A DNA stretch of 64,000 nucleotides from assembly GCF_003324525.1 (NCBI RefSeq), contig NZ_QGDC01000008.1, forward strand, positions 1-64,000, given 5' to 3'. This document shows positions 1 through 7,705 of this stretch, in pieces. Origin of the DNA: Mucilaginibacter hurinus (GTDB lineage Bacteria > Bacteroidota > Bacteroidia > Sphingobacteriales > Sphingobacteriaceae). Each line of letters begins with the position of its first letter. Position 1 is the stretch's first letter. Under the pieces are notes generated by a model. It made no database searches. It was not told the origin of the DNA and saw only the letters and a program-made list of their open reading frames with translations. The position numbers were made by a program, and so were the translations under genes.

Positions 1-1
1 C

Positions 2-124
2 GATACTTTACAGGAACTCGAAGATGAACTGCTCAAATATCTTGTTTACTATAATTGGGAAAGACCACATCAGGGCATTAATGGCAAAAAACCTATCGAT
101 ATGGTCTCCATAAACAACAAATAA
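2..124 (+). CDS. Transposase C-terminal end (integrase-core type), truncated by window edge
   Basis: The first codons in this frame encode about 40 residues with the tail typical of DDE integrase-core transposases of the IS3/IS481 kind: Tyr-Asn-x-x-Arg-Pro-His-Gln-Gly followed by a Lys-Pro-Ile motif, then stop at 122-124. The 5' part lies outside the window, so the element cannot be named and the catalytic aspartates cannot be checked. The next gene starts about 200 bases downstream. No terminal inverted repeat could be assigned in the gap because the other end of the element is not visible. Confidence 0.7.
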   Translation, partial: DTLQELEDELLKYLVYYNWERPHQGINGKKPIDMVSINNK

Positions 125-321
125 AAACACCTAATTCCATTACCAAATTAATAAACCCTTACAGCAATGACGTCTTTTATAGTTACGATAGTAACAACAA
201 AAATAAAATATAAAAAAACTAAACGACCTCTCCCCACTGCAAACCAATTACTACAAACTATCCTACTATCTTTCGCCCCAAATAATTAATTTCGCCGTAC
301 TAAAAACGAGAGGGGACAGCA

Positions 322-2604
322 TTGGATTATTTAGAGGGATTAAACAAAGAGCAACGTGCGGCAGTTGAACAAATGACCGGACCGGTGATGATTATAGCCG
401 GTGCAGGATCAGGCAAAACACGGGTGATAACGTACCGGGTAGCCCACCTTATACGCCATGGCGTTGATGCGTTTAACATACTTGTTTTAACCTTTACCAA
501 TAAAGCGGCCCGCGAGATGCGCGAGCGGATAAACCACCTGGTTGGCCCCGATGCAAAGAATATCTGGATGGGTACATTCCACTCCGTGTTTGCAAAGTTG
601 TTGCGGGTTGAAGCTGACAAGATAGGTTACCCCAATAACTTTACCATTTACGATACCGACGACAGCAAAAGCGTAATCCGTGCCATACTTAAAGAAATGA
701 GCCTGGATGATAAGTTGTACAATGCCAACTTTGTGTACAACCGCATATCAGCAGCTAAAAACAACCTGGTGTCATGGCAGGAATACCAGCAAAACCCACA
801 GATCCAGGCTGATGACTTTAGCAGTGGCCGCGGCCATTTAGGCAAGGTGTATGAGAATTACGTAAACCGTTGTTTCCGTGCCGGAGCCATGGACTTTGAC
901 GATTTGTTGTTTAAAACCAACGAGTTGTTAAAAAACAATCCGGACGTATTAAATAAATATCAACACAAGTTTAAATACTTGATGGTTGACGAGTATCAGG
1001 ACACCAACTTTTCGCAGTACCTGATAGTAAAAAAACTTGCAGCCGTTAACGAAAACATTTGCGTAGTGGGCGACGATGCGCAAAGCATTTATGCTTTCCG
1101 CGGGGCCAACATCCAAAACATATTAAATTTTGAAAAGGATTATCCTGAACTTAAAGTATTTAAGCTCGAGCAAAATTACCGCTCTACGCAAAACATCGTC
1201 AATGTTGCTAACAGTATTATAGCAAATAATAAGGAACAACTTAAAAAGCACGTGTTCTCTGAAAAAGAAAGCGGCGACAAAATTAAGGTGGTGCGCGCCT
1301 TCAGTGATAATGAAGAGGGTAAAATGGTCTCTGAATCTATTATGCAGGAACGCAGCAGCAAAGGCTTGAAGTGGAATGATTTTGCGATACTTTACCGCAC
1401 CAATGCGCAGTCGCGCTCAATGGAGGAAGGCTTGCGCAAACTGAATATACCCTATAAGATATACGGCGGACTTTCTTTCTATCAGCGCAAAGAGATTAAG
1501 GATTTAATAGCTTATTTCCGTCTCACTTTTAATCCGAATGATGAAGAGGCATTAAAACGTGTGATAAACTATCCGAAACGCGGTATTGGCGATACTACGG
1601 TTGACCGGATCATACTGGCAGCTGATAAGCATAACCTAACGCCATTTGAAGTGATATTAAATGCCGGGCAATATTTAGAAAAGGCACCCGCGTCTTTACA
1701 TTCCTTCTCTACCATGATTCAAAGTTTCCAGGTGATTACTAAAAATCAGTCTGCCTATGATGCAGCGCTGCACATTGCCCAACACTCCGGCTTGCTGAAA
1801 GACCTGTACGAAGATAAATCAGTTGAAGGGTTAAACCGTTACGAGAATATACAGGAATTGCTGAACGGTATAAAAGAGTTTTCAGAACGCGAAGACATTG
1901 AGGAGAAAGGCCTTGACGTGTTTATGCAGGACGTGGCCCTGCTTACTAATGACGACAACGATAAGAATAAGGACGCCGATACGGTATCGTTAATGACTAT
2001 TCACTCAAGCAAAGGACTTGAATTTCCGCAGGTATACGTTGTCGGGTTGGAGGAAAACCTTTTTCCGTCGCAGATGTCACTTAATTCCCGCAGCGATCTG
2101 GAAGAAGAACGCCGGCTTTTTTACGTGGCCATAACGCGTGCCGAATATAAGCTTACGATAAGTTATGCAACCTCAAGGTTTAAATTTGGCACCCTCATAA
2201 GCTGCGAGCCCAGCCGGTTTTTGGATGAGATTGACGCAAAATATCTTGAACTCGATTTTACCGCCCGGCCCGCTCCGTCAGGGGGATCATCGTTTAACGA
2301 TGAACGGAACGCATGGAGCCGGCCGTCCACGGGTGGCGGCGATTCATTTTCGCGCCCTAAACCAGCATCTCCCGTTAAAACCACCTCGGTACTTGCAAAA
2401 GCTCATGTGCCCTCGCCTGATTTTAAACCATCAGATACTTCGAATTTGCAGGTGGGTATGGAAGTTGAGCACGAGCGCTTTGGATTTGGCAAGGTCATCA
2501 GCCTTGAAGGTAATAAACCAGATATAAAAGCCACTATATTTTTTAAAGAGATAGGACAAAAACAATTGCTTTTAAAATTTGCTAAATTGTACATCTTACA
2601 CTAA
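322..2604 (+). CDS. pcrA: ATP-dependent DNA helicase PcrA/UvrD
   Basis: This is a superfamily 1A 3'-5' DNA helicase used in repair and in clearing replication conflicts. The 760-residue product has Walker A GAGSGKT at residues 27-33, the DEYQDT motif II at 223-228, a GDDAQSIYAFRG motif III at about 252-263 and the late motif with VAITRAE near residue 605. After a low-complexity Ser/Pro-rich linker, the last 55 residues form the Tudor-like tail (GMEVEHERFGFGKV) typical of PcrA. The start is TTG: there is an in-frame TAA at 301-303 and no ATG between it and the conserved N-terminus, and a purine-rich GAGAGGGGA lies about 6 bases before the TTG. A weak promoter-like TAtcTTTc lies at 267-274. Confidence 0.96.
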   Translation: MDYLEGLNKEQRAAVEQMTGPVMIIAGAGSGKTRVITYRVAHLIRHGVDAFNILVLTFTNKAAREMRERINHLVGPDAKNIWMGTFHSVFAKLLRVEADKIGYPNNFTIYDTDDSKSVIRAILKEMSLDDKLYNANFVYNRISAAKNNLVSWQEYQQNPQIQADDFSSGRGHLGKVYENYVNRCFRAGAMDFDDLLFKTNELLKNNPDVLNKYQHKFKYLMVDEYQDTNFSQYLIVKKLAAVNENICVVGDDAQSIYAFRGANIQNILNFEKDYPELKVFKLEQNYRSTQNIVNVANSIIANNKEQLKKHVFSEKESGDKIKVVRAFSDNEEGKMVSESIMQERSSKGLKWNDFAILYRTNAQSRSMEEGLRKLNIPYKIYGGLSFYQRKEIKDLIAYFRLTFNPNDEEALKRVINYPKRGIGDTTVDRIILAADKHNLTPFEVILNAGQYLEKAPASLHSFSTMIQSFQVITKNQSAYDAALHIAQHSGLLKDLYEDKSVEGLNRYENIQELLNGIKEFSEREDIEEKGLDVFMQDVALLTNDDNDKNKDADTVSLMTIHSSKGLEFPQVYVVGLEENLFPSQMSLNSRSDLEEERRLFYVAITRAEYKLTISYATSRFKFGTLISCEPSRFLDEIDAKYLELDFTARPAPSGGSSFNDERNAWSRPSTGGGDSFSRPKPASPVKTTSVLAKAHVPSPDFKPSDTSNLQVGMEVEHERFGFGKVISLEGNKPDIKATIFFKEIGQKQLLLKFAKLYILH

Positions 2605-2657
2605 GTGCCCAACTTATTTACCCCTATTGTAGATTTTTTTCCACAACGCATTAAACA

Positions 2658-2689
2658 CTTGTCTATACAAATGCAGTTATTTATGTTTG
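2658..2689 (+). promoter_or_regulatory. Bacteroidota sigma-A type promoter for XRE regulator
   Basis: TTG at 2659-2661, then a 20-base spacer and TAtgTTTG at 2682-2689, a full match to the TAnnTTTG -7 box. The predicted transcript start near 2696 leaves a leader of about 80 bases before the regulator gene. Confidence 0.6.
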
Positions 2690-2777
2690 TAGCCATACAA
2701 TGCACTATGGCACAAGCTTTGGATAAGCTCATGCATACCCTTTCCCCGTTAAACTGTTGAGTAATAAAATTAAGGAC

Positions 2778-3128
2778 ATGAGTGAGAAAAAAAGAACAAA
2801 TAAATCTATTGGGAAAAACATTAGGATTTTACGCCACCAACGCGGCTGGAGCCAGGAAGACGTAGCTACCCGTTTAGGAATATCTATACCTGCTTTTTCG
2901 AAGATAGAAACCGGTGTTACCGATATCAACCTTTCGAGGCTTGAGCAAATTGCCAATATTTTTGAAGTTGCTGTTGTTTACCTGTTGGCATATGATATTG
3001 AAGAAGCTGAACCTGAGCCTTCGCATCTGAGCGTGGCACAAAAGAAACTACTTGAAAGGGAGGCCGAAATAGCTAACCTGCAGCGTAAGGTGATTGTGCT
3101 GTATGAAGAATTGCGCAACAAAAATTAA
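2778..3128 (+). CDS. XRE-family helix-turn-helix transcriptional regulator
   Basis: This is a small DNA-binding protein of about 116 residues. Residues 15-70 form a Cro/CI-type helix-turn-helix domain (IRILRHQRGWSQEDVATRLG, then SIPAFSKIETG). The C-terminal third is a probable coiled coil rich in Leu, Glu and Lys, suited to dimerisation. The ATG at 2778 is chosen because TAAGGA lies just before it, though at very short spacing; an in-frame TTG at 2757 would add seven residues. The gene stands alone between pcrA and an unknown small gene. Its target is not evident. Very similar small XRE proteins with coiled-coil tails are common in Sphingobacteriaceae. Confidence 0.85.
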   Translation: MSEKKRTNKSIGKNIRILRHQRGWSQEDVATRLGISIPAFSKIETGVTDINLSRLEQIANIFEVAVVYLLAYDIEEAEPEPSHLSVAQKKLLEREAEIANLQRKVIVLYEELRNKN

Positions 3129-3317
3129 TAAACTGTTCACTTCAAGCTACACAAATTTGAATTAAATCAGCTGGATTTTTCAGAATATTTATATATAGGT
3201 TAATCATTTTTAACTAAAATATAAAAAAAACCAGCTTTTATTGTAATTCATTAGCTATCACTAATTCATGTATGGTTTTGGAGTAACTATTGCAGTACAT
3301 GGTTAAATAACAAAACC

Positions 3318-3602
3318 ATGTCAAATTACCTGATATCTATTTCAAATAACGAGGCGGTAAAGGATGGTGTAATACATGATCCTAACACCAAGTTAAAGGT
3401 GAAGGCTTTTGATTTTTTGAAATCAAAGTTTAAACCAAGCAAGGGGGAAGTCAGATTTTTTGTTACCGCTAACGATGAGGTACTTGCGTTTGAAACTAAA
3501 GGATATAAAAAACACCGTGAACTGCTTATATTACAAATGATATCATGGTACTGCAGTTACCTGGGCTTGATGGAGGCAAGGATTTATCCTAACTGGCCTT
3601 AG
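3318..3602 (+). CDS. Hypothetical protein, 94 residues
   Basis: I do not recognise the family. The product is basic and mixed alpha/beta in character, without signal peptide or membrane segment. It has a central stretch KVKAFDFLKSKFKPSKGEV and an aromatic C-terminal third. Codon use resembles the neighbours. The gene is convergent with the TPR protein gene and the two stop codons overlap by four bases (TTAG at 3599-3602), so the ends are tightly packed. An ATG preceded by AACAAAACC is used; no clear Shine-Dalgarno is present. Confidence 0.6.
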   Translation: MSNYLISISNNEAVKDGVIHDPNTKLKVKAFDFLKSKFKPSKGEVRFFVTANDEVLAFETKGYKKHRELLILQMISWYCSYLGLMEARIYPNWP

Positions 3603-5038
3603 CTATCAGTCCGGGCCGGATTGTGTAACATGTCGCTCATTTCTATAATTTTAGAGTCGATGTCAGTTACGCATTTATCCATCATATTTATGCACTCGTT
3701 TTGGTCTACCAATCCCTCCTTTTCAAGGTTCATTAGCCCCTTTAGGGTAGCAATAGGGCCGCGTATCTGGTGTGATAAATATGACGAGTATTCTGACAGC
3801 TTTCTGTTCTTAACCTGCAGATCCTTGGTACGTTCGTCTATAATTTCTTCAAGATGATGGTTAATGCGGTCGAGGTTGTCCTTTTGCCGCGAAACCTCAG
3901 CATTAAGTTCTGTAAGCTGCGAGTTTGTTTTAGCCTTTCGTTTTACGTTGCCTACCAGCAACACAATAACAACCATTAACAGCCCGGCAACCGTTGTTAC
4001 GCCAAAAAATTTAACACGGTCAGTTTCCTGCTTAGCTTTCAAAAAAGCGCTGTTACGCTCAAGGGCTGCCTGCTCAAAATTTTTGGCCATTAAGTTAATT
4101 TTGGTAGACTCTGTAGTTTTATGGATAATACTATCCTGTCTGTATATCTCCTGCAGCACTTGCAGGGCCTGTTCATAATTTTTACGCTTGTACTCCATCT
4201 GGTACGTGGTGTACTGATAATCATATATCAGCTTTTTATCCTTTATAAGACCCGCGTAAGTTTGGCCCTCGGCCACTACGTTCTCCGCTTCTGTAAATTT
4301 ATTTTGGGCTATATATAACGAAGCCAGCGTCAAGTTAACACTGGCTACGGTTTGATTAAGATCATTGGCTTTAGCAGCCCGGTTAGCCTGCAACAAAAGC
4401 TCCTGTGCCTTATCAAACTGTTTTAGGTTAAAATAAATAACGCCCTTGTTTTGCACGCAGGTAATCAGGTTGATAGAATCACCCAAACCGGTAAATATAA
4501 CATCGCTTTTATTGTAGTAGTCGAGCGCCTCGTTAAAACGCTTCTGCCTGTAGCTTATATTTCCCATATTAAGATACAGCGAGGCTATCAACTGCTTATC
4601 ATCTAATCTTTGGGCTATTACTAAAGACTTTTTCAGATTTTTTAAGGATTCCTGGTAGTCATTGTCGCGATAGAGGTTGCCAATGTTGTTATAAACTTTA
4701 GCAATACTGCGCAAGTCATTTATCTGCTCAAAAAAAGTGAGCGCTGTTAAATAGTTATCAATGGATTTCTCGGGTTCATTGGTATAGTAATAACCTAGCC
4801 CCAAAACGCGGTGGGATTCGCCTATGCCTTTTTTATACCCTAACTTGCGGGCGATGGAGAGCGCACGTTCGGCATTGCCAATGGTTTGCTCTGGATCAGT
4901 TAAACGGCTGTCATACCCCTGCTTATTTAACTTATTCACCTCGTTTGTGTCCTGAGACACAACCCCATAAGCGTTTTTTGCGTATGAGGATATGCTAAGG
5001 CAAATTAAGGCAAGAAAAAGCAGCCATCTTATCATCAA
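3599..5038 (-). CDS. Periplasmic TPR sensor-like membrane protein with histidine-kinase dimerisation helix but no ATPase domain
   Basis: The 479-residue product has an N-terminal signal segment (residues 1-24), about six tetratricopeptide repeats (roughly 45-330), one membrane segment (about 344-364), a cytoplasmic coiled coil (365-410) and a helix with the histidine-kinase-like H-box SHQIRGPIA around His423. Related Bacteroidota TPR sensor kinases continue with a HATPase_c domain of about 120 residues; here the gene stops some 55 residues after the H-box, and no N, G1 or G2 box is seen. It may be a receptor that acts with another kinase, or a truncated kinase. It is divergent from the small-peptide array beginning at 5358 and convergent with the unknown gene at 3318. 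The periplasmic TPR placement would suit sensing of an exported ligand, but that is inference. Confidence 0.8.
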   Translation of the reverse strand: MMIRWLLFLALICLSISSYAKNAYGVVSQDTNEVNKLNKQGYDSRLTDPEQTIGNAERALSIARKLGYKKGIGESHRVLGLGYYYTNEPEKSIDNYLTALTFFEQINDLRSIAKVYNNIGNLYRDNDYQESLKNLKKSLVIAQRLDDKQLIASLYLNMGNISYRQKRFNEALDYYNKSDVIFTGLGDSINLITCVQNKGVIYFNLKQFDKAQELLLQANRAAKANDLNQTVASVNLTLASLYIAQNKFTEAENVVAEGQTYAGLIKDKKLIYDYQYTTYQMEYKRKNYEQALQVLQEIYRQDSIIHKTTESTKINLMAKNFEQAALERNSAFLKAKQETDRVKFFGVTTVAGLLMVVIVLLVGNVKRKAKTNSQLTELNAEVSRQKDNLDRINHHLEEIIDERTKDLQVKNRKLSEYSSYLSHQIRGPIATLKGLMNLEKEGLVDQNECINMMDKCVTDIDSKIIEMSDMLHNPARTDS

Positions 5039-5130
5039 GTACCTATTACGAACAATTGGGGTGAAAGTTATAAAATTTAAATTATTATATAAATATTTAC
5101 ATTTTGTGGGCGTGAAAGTTTTTCACAGAA

Positions 5131-5164
5131 TTGCTTTTAAATTAAAAAAACATAATTATATTTG
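5131..5164 (+). promoter_or_regulatory. Possible distal promoter of the peptide array
   Basis: TTG at 5131-5133, spacer of 23 bases, then TAtaTTTG at 5157-5164. The box is a full match but the spacer is at the upper limit and the leader to the first peptide gene would be nearly 190 bases. Confidence 0.35.
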
Positions 5165-5313
5165 CTTTGTTAAACAATTGATTTAGAATAAGTTATAAGA
5201 GAAATAATATTAAAAAATAATATGGCAAACGATGATCTGATTTAACAAGGTTAAAGAAGGTCCAAGCTAAAGGTTTTGTTCCCTGTTTTTAAAACGCAGA
5301 AATCAGGATCCAA

Positions 5314-5321
5314 TAAGTTTG
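5314..5321 (+). promoter_or_regulatory. Probable proximal promoter -7 box of the peptide array
   Basis: TAagTTTG is a full match to TAnnTTTG. The predicted start near 5328 gives a leader of about 30 bases before the ATG at 5358. No good TTG is seen 17-23 bases upstream, so strength or dependence on an activator cannot be judged. Confidence 0.5.
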
Positions 5322-5357
5322 CACATGGTATTAATTAATAATTAAAACATAATTGAT

Positions 5358-5510
5358 ATGAAAAATTTAATCTATTTATTGGTAATTATTTTAACCATTG
5401 GTACATTTTCAATTAATGCGACGTCCAGTAAAAAAATGATTATTGTCCAGCCACACGTTGAGTTAAAAAAATTCACTGGCTTTAAAAACGACATAAGTTC
5501 AGCCGACTAA
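5358..5510 (+). CDS. Small exported peptide, array member 1 (C-terminus NDISSAD)
   Basis: Fifty codons. The N-terminus (MKNLIYLLVIILTIGTFSIN) is a signal peptide with possible cleavage after the Asn-Ala region at about residue 21. The remaining roughly 29 residues end in GFKNDISSAD. That ending matches the two downstream lipopeptides and resembles the DVGSAD ending of the repeat proteins, which is the main reason to call this short frame a gene. It lies 37 bases behind the predicted promoter box transcript start and 36 bases before the next peptide gene. I do not recognise the family. Confidence 0.72.
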   Translation: MKNLIYLLVIILTIGTFSINATSSKKMIIVQPHVELKKFTGFKNDISSAD

Positions 5511-5546
5511 TTATAATATATCATACAAAATAATATATCCATTACA

Positions 5547-5693
5547 ATGAAAAAGTTACTTATAGCAGCAACGTTAATCATCAGCACAGGCCTATTGGCG
5601 TCGTGTCAGCAAAAAGCTGAAAGCCGCCCTACTGCACCGCTTAAAATATTTGTGGGCTTTAAGAAAGATATTAGCACCGCTGATGTTAAGTAA
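5547..5693 (+). CDS. Small predicted lipopeptide, array member 2 (C-terminus KDISTADVK)
   Basis: Forty-eight codons. The N-terminus has a lipoprotein signal with lipobox LLASC, giving lipidated Cys20 and a mature part of 29 residues. The mature part is short, with a Pro-rich middle, and carries VGFKKDISTAD followed by Val-Lys before the stop, so it is the only member with residues after the terminal Asp. Gene spacing is 36 bases from member 1 and 42 bases to member 3, consistent with one transcript. Function unknown. Confidence 0.72.
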   Translation: MKKLLIAATLIISTGLLASCQQKAESRPTAPLKIFVGFKKDISTADVK

Positions 5694-5735
5694 CTATATA
5701 TCAATTAAATAATCAATATAAAAATCGCAGATGTA

Positions 5736-5873
5736 ATGAAACGGATACTATTGGCAGCAATTATTGTAAGCACAAGCATATTAACCTCTTGCAAAAAAGA
5801 GGACAATGTGAAGCCTGCCGTTCCTTTTCAAACACTCATTGGATTTAAAAAGGATATCAGTACAGCAGATTAA
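5736..5873 (+). CDS. Small predicted lipopeptide, array member 3 (C-terminus KDISTAD)
   Basis: Forty-five codons. Lipobox ILTSC gives lipidated Cys19, followed by a Lys/Glu/Asp-rich linker and the ending LIGFKKDISTAD. The tail GFKKDISTAD is identical to that of member 2 apart from the extra two residues there, while the middle parts differ. Shared tails with diverged middles point to selection on the C-terminus. Next gene begins 63 bases downstream. Function unknown. Confidence 0.72.
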   Translation: MKRILLAAIIVSTSILTSCKKEDNVKPAVPFQTLIGFKKDISTAD

Positions 5874-5936
5874 ATATTAAATATCCATAACATACTAACA
5901 ATACAGTAAAATATTAACCAACAATACAATAGTAAA

Positions 5937-6155
5937 ATGAAAAAATTAATAATCGCTACAGCCTTAGTATTCTCAACAATCGCAACATCAATAAGTGCAA
6001 CAGCAGCTTCTCAAGGCGATAAAAAAGACGTTGGCTCAGCAGATTTCCGCGGCGACAAAAAAGATGTGGGTTCAGCAGACTACAAAGGCGACAAGAAAGA
6101 CGTGGGTTCGGCAGACGCTAAAGGCGATAAAAAAGACGTAGGCTCAGCAGACTAA
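5937..6155 (+). CDS. Exported repeat protein copy 1, four GDKKDVGSAD units
   Basis: Seventy-two residues. A signal peptide of about 22-24 residues (cleavage near ATA-AS) precedes four copies of a 12-residue unit, xxGDKKDVGSAD, in which the first two residues are SQ, FR, YK and AK. The mature protein is therefore about 48 residues, highly hydrophilic, with alternating acidic and Lys-Lys clusters, and the chain ends exactly at the last Asp. This copy has its own signal sequence (TALVFSTIATSISATAAS), unlike the later copies, so it is probably the founder or the oldest branch. No family known to me matches. Confidence 0.82.
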   Translation: MKKLIIATALVFSTIATSISATAASQGDKKDVGSADFRGDKKDVGSADYKGDKKDVGSADAKGDKKDVGSAD

Positions 6156-6216
6156 TTATTACAAAGACATCAATTCCAATCAACATAAATACATAACAAC
6201 TCCAGATAACAACAAC

Positions 6217-6318
6217 ATGAAAAAGTTAATCATAGCATCAGCAATCATATTCTCAACTATAGTTTCAGCTTCTGCAGCAGATTTCAAAGGCGATAAAAAA
6301 GATGTCCAATCAACATAA
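6217..6318 (+). pseudogene. Truncated copy of the repeat-protein gene
   Basis: The frame starts like the intact copies (MKKLIIASAIIFST) and keeps the signal peptide and the first FKGDKKDV, then runs across a duplication junction into spacer sequence and stops after Gln-Ser-Thr (33 residues in all). An exact 130-base duplication explains it. Only one incomplete 12-residue unit remains, so it is probably not functional. An assembly error in the tandem array could give the same picture. Confidence 0.75.
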
Positions 6319-6346
6319 ATACATAACAACTCCAGATAACAACAAC

Positions 6347-6559
6347 ATGAAAAAGTTAATCATAGCATCAGCAATCATATTCTCAACTATAGTTTCAGCT
6401 TCTGCAGCAGATTTCAAAGGCGATAAAAAAGATGTAGGCTCAGCAGATTTCCGCGGCGACAAAAAAGATGTGGGTTCAGCAGACTACAAAGGCGACAAGA
6501 AAGACGTGGGTTCGGCAGACGCTAAAGGCGATAAAAAAGACGTAGGCTCAGCAGACTAA
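6347..6559 (+). CDS. Exported repeat protein copy 2, four GDKKDVGSAD units
   Basis: Seventy residues: signal peptide MKKLIIASAIIFSTIVSASA, cleavage predicted before Ala-Asp, then FKGDKKDVGSAD, FR-, YK- and AK- versions of the same unit, ending at Asp. The frame is open upstream to 6302 because of the duplication, but the start at 6347 is identical in context (AACAACATG) to those of the other copies and is preferred. Protein sequence is identical to copies 3, 4 and 5, with only synonymous differences. Confidence 0.8.
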   Translation: MKKLIIASAIIFSTIVSASAADFKGDKKDVGSADFRGDKKDVGSADYKGDKKDVGSADAKGDKKDVGSAD

Positions 6560-6620
6560 TTATTACAAAGACATCAATTCCAATCAACATAAATACATAA
6601 CAACTCCAGATAACAACAAC

Positions 6621-6833
6621 ATGAAAAAGTTAATCATAGCATCAGCAATCATATTCTCAACTATAGTTTCAGCTTCTGCAGCAGATTTCAAAGGCGATAA
6701 AAAAGACGTTGGCTCAGCAGATTTCCGCGGCGACAAAAAAGATGTGGGTTCAGCAGACTACAAAGGCGACAAGAAAGACGTGGGTTCGGCAGATGCTAAA
6801 GGCGATAAAAAAGACGTAGGCTCAGCAGACTAA
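6621..6833 (+). CDS. Exported repeat protein copy 3, four GDKKDVGSAD units
   Basis: Seventy residues, identical in protein sequence to copies 2, 4 and 5: a 20-residue signal peptide followed by four 12-residue units with FK, FR, YK and AK leading residues. The start ATG lies in the same AACAACATG context as its neighbours. Differences from copy 2 are synonymous (for example GAC-GTT for GAT-GTA in the first unit), so either the protein is under purifying selection or the copies are being homogenised. Confidence 0.8.
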   Translation: MKKLIIASAIIFSTIVSASAADFKGDKKDVGSADFRGDKKDVGSADYKGDKKDVGSADAKGDKKDVGSAD

Positions 6834-6893
6834 TTACTACAAAGACATCAATTCCAATCAACATAATACATAACAACTCCAGATAACAACAAC

Positions 6894-7106
6894 ATGAAAA
6901 AGTTAATCATAGCATCAGCAATCATATTCTCAACTATAGTTTCAGCTTCTGCAGCAGATTTCAAAGGCGATAAAAAAGACGTTGGCTCAGCAGATTTCCG
7001 CGGCGACAAAAAAGATGTGGGTTCAGCAGACTACAAAGGCGACAAGAAAGACGTGGGTTCGGCAGATGCTAAAGGCGATAAAAAAGACGTAGGCTCAGCA
7101 GACTAA
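6894..7106 (+). CDS. Exported repeat protein copy 4, four GDKKDVGSAD units
   Basis: Seventy residues, identical in protein sequence to copies 2, 3 and 5. The unit length to the next copy is 273 bases, the same as from copy 3, and the spacer lost one A in the CATAATACAT stretch compared with the copy 2 spacer. This shared change shows that copies 4 and 5 arose from one duplication event after copy 3. Confidence 0.8.
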   Translation: MKKLIIASAIIFSTIVSASAADFKGDKKDVGSADFRGDKKDVGSADYKGDKKDVGSADAKGDKKDVGSAD

Positions 7107-7166
7107 TTATTACAAAGACATCAATTCCAATCAACATAATACATAACAACTCCAGATAACAACAAC

Positions 7167-7379
7167 ATGAAAAAGTTAATCATAGCATCAGCAATCATAT
7201 TCTCAACTATAGTTTCAGCTTCTGCAGCAGATTTCAAAGGCGATAAAAAAGACGTTGGCTCAGCAGACTTCCGCGGCGACAAAAAAGATGTGGGTTCAGC
7301 AGACTATAAAGGCGACAAGAAAGACGTGGGTTCGGCAGATGCTAAAGGCGACAAAAAGGATGTAGGCTCAGCAGACTAA
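7167..7379 (+). CDS. Exported repeat protein copy 5, four GDKKDVGSAD units
   Basis: Seventy residues, same protein as copies 2-4. Synonymous changes occur in the second, third and fourth units (GACTTC, TATAAA, GACAAAAAGGATGTA). The last of these is shared with copy 6, which suggests local gene conversion or common descent of the 3' halves of copies 5 and 6. The downstream spacer is shortened to 53 bases. Confidence 0.8.
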   Translation: MKKLIIASAIIFSTIVSASAADFKGDKKDVGSADFRGDKKDVGSADYKGDKKDVGSADAKGDKKDVGSAD

Positions 7380-7432
7380 TTATTTAAAAGACAATCAACA
7401 TAAATACATAACAACTACAGATAACATACAAC

Positions 7433-7645
7433 ATGAAAAAGTTAATCATAGCATCAGCAATCATATTCTCAACTATAGTTTCAGCTTCAGCAGCAGATTT
7501 TAAAGGCGATAAAAAAGACGTAGGCTCGGCAGATTTCCGCGGCGACAAAAAAGATGTGGGTTCAGCAGACTACAAAGGCGACAAGAAAGACGTGGGTTCG
7601 GTAGATGCTAAAGGCGACAAAAAGGATGTAGGCTCAGCAGACTAA
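7433..7645 (+). CDS. Exported repeat protein copy 6, with one GSVD variant
   Basis: Seventy residues: same signal peptide and four 12-residue units, but the third unit ends GSVD rather than GSAD. This is the only amino-acid change among the 20 units of copies 2-6. The spacer before it differs most from the others (ACTACAGATAACATACAACATG). Being at the end of the array, it has probably exchanged less with its neighbours. Confidence 0.8.
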   Translation: MKKLIIASAIIFSTIVSASAADFKGDKKDVGSADFRGDKKDVGSADYKGDKKDVGSVDAKGDKKDVGSAD

Positions 7646-7705
7646 TTACTACTGGATGCTTTCCGGCGATTAATTAATACAACTACACTGTTCATAAAAA
7701 TACAA

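Larger units (their letters stand above)
5039..5357. other. Divergent AT-rich intergenic region between TPR sensor-like gene and peptide array
   Basis: About 320 bases with no gene of convincing size. It holds two TAnnTTTG-type boxes on the + strand (5157-5164 and 5314-5321), both pointing at the peptide genes. No CAAAnnTA box for the minus-strand TPR gene was found by eye. Confidence 0.5.
5937..7645 (+). repeat. Tandem array of near-identical small repeat-protein genes
   Basis: Seven gene copies in head-to-tail order: starts at 5937, 6217 (broken), 6347, 6621, 6894, 7167 and 7433. Spacing between intact neighbours is 266-274 bases. Both coding parts and the 53-61 base spacers (CATCAATTCCAATCAACAT and similar) are nearly identical. 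Inside each gene a 36-base unit encoding 12 residues is repeated four times, so the array is a repeat within a repeat. The copy at 6217 is followed by an exact 130-base tandem duplication (about 6175-6304 and 6305-6434). This pattern shows recent unequal exchange or slippage. Confidence 0.93.

Noticed and set aside
125..321. Terminal inverted repeat of the left-edge insertion element
   Set aside because: CTCTCCCC and GAGAGGGG stretches are present but are not true inverted copies, and the other end of the element is outside the window.
6302..6559. Longer start for repeat copy 2 at 6302
   Set aside because: The extra 15 codons are spacer sequence brought into frame by the 130-base duplication; the other copies start at the equivalent of 6347.
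5937..7645. Regular direct repeats resembling a CRISPR array
   Set aside because: The 36-base repeats are in frame and code for the 12-residue unit, there are no unique spacers, and the larger repeat includes whole genes with signal peptides. No cas genes are near.
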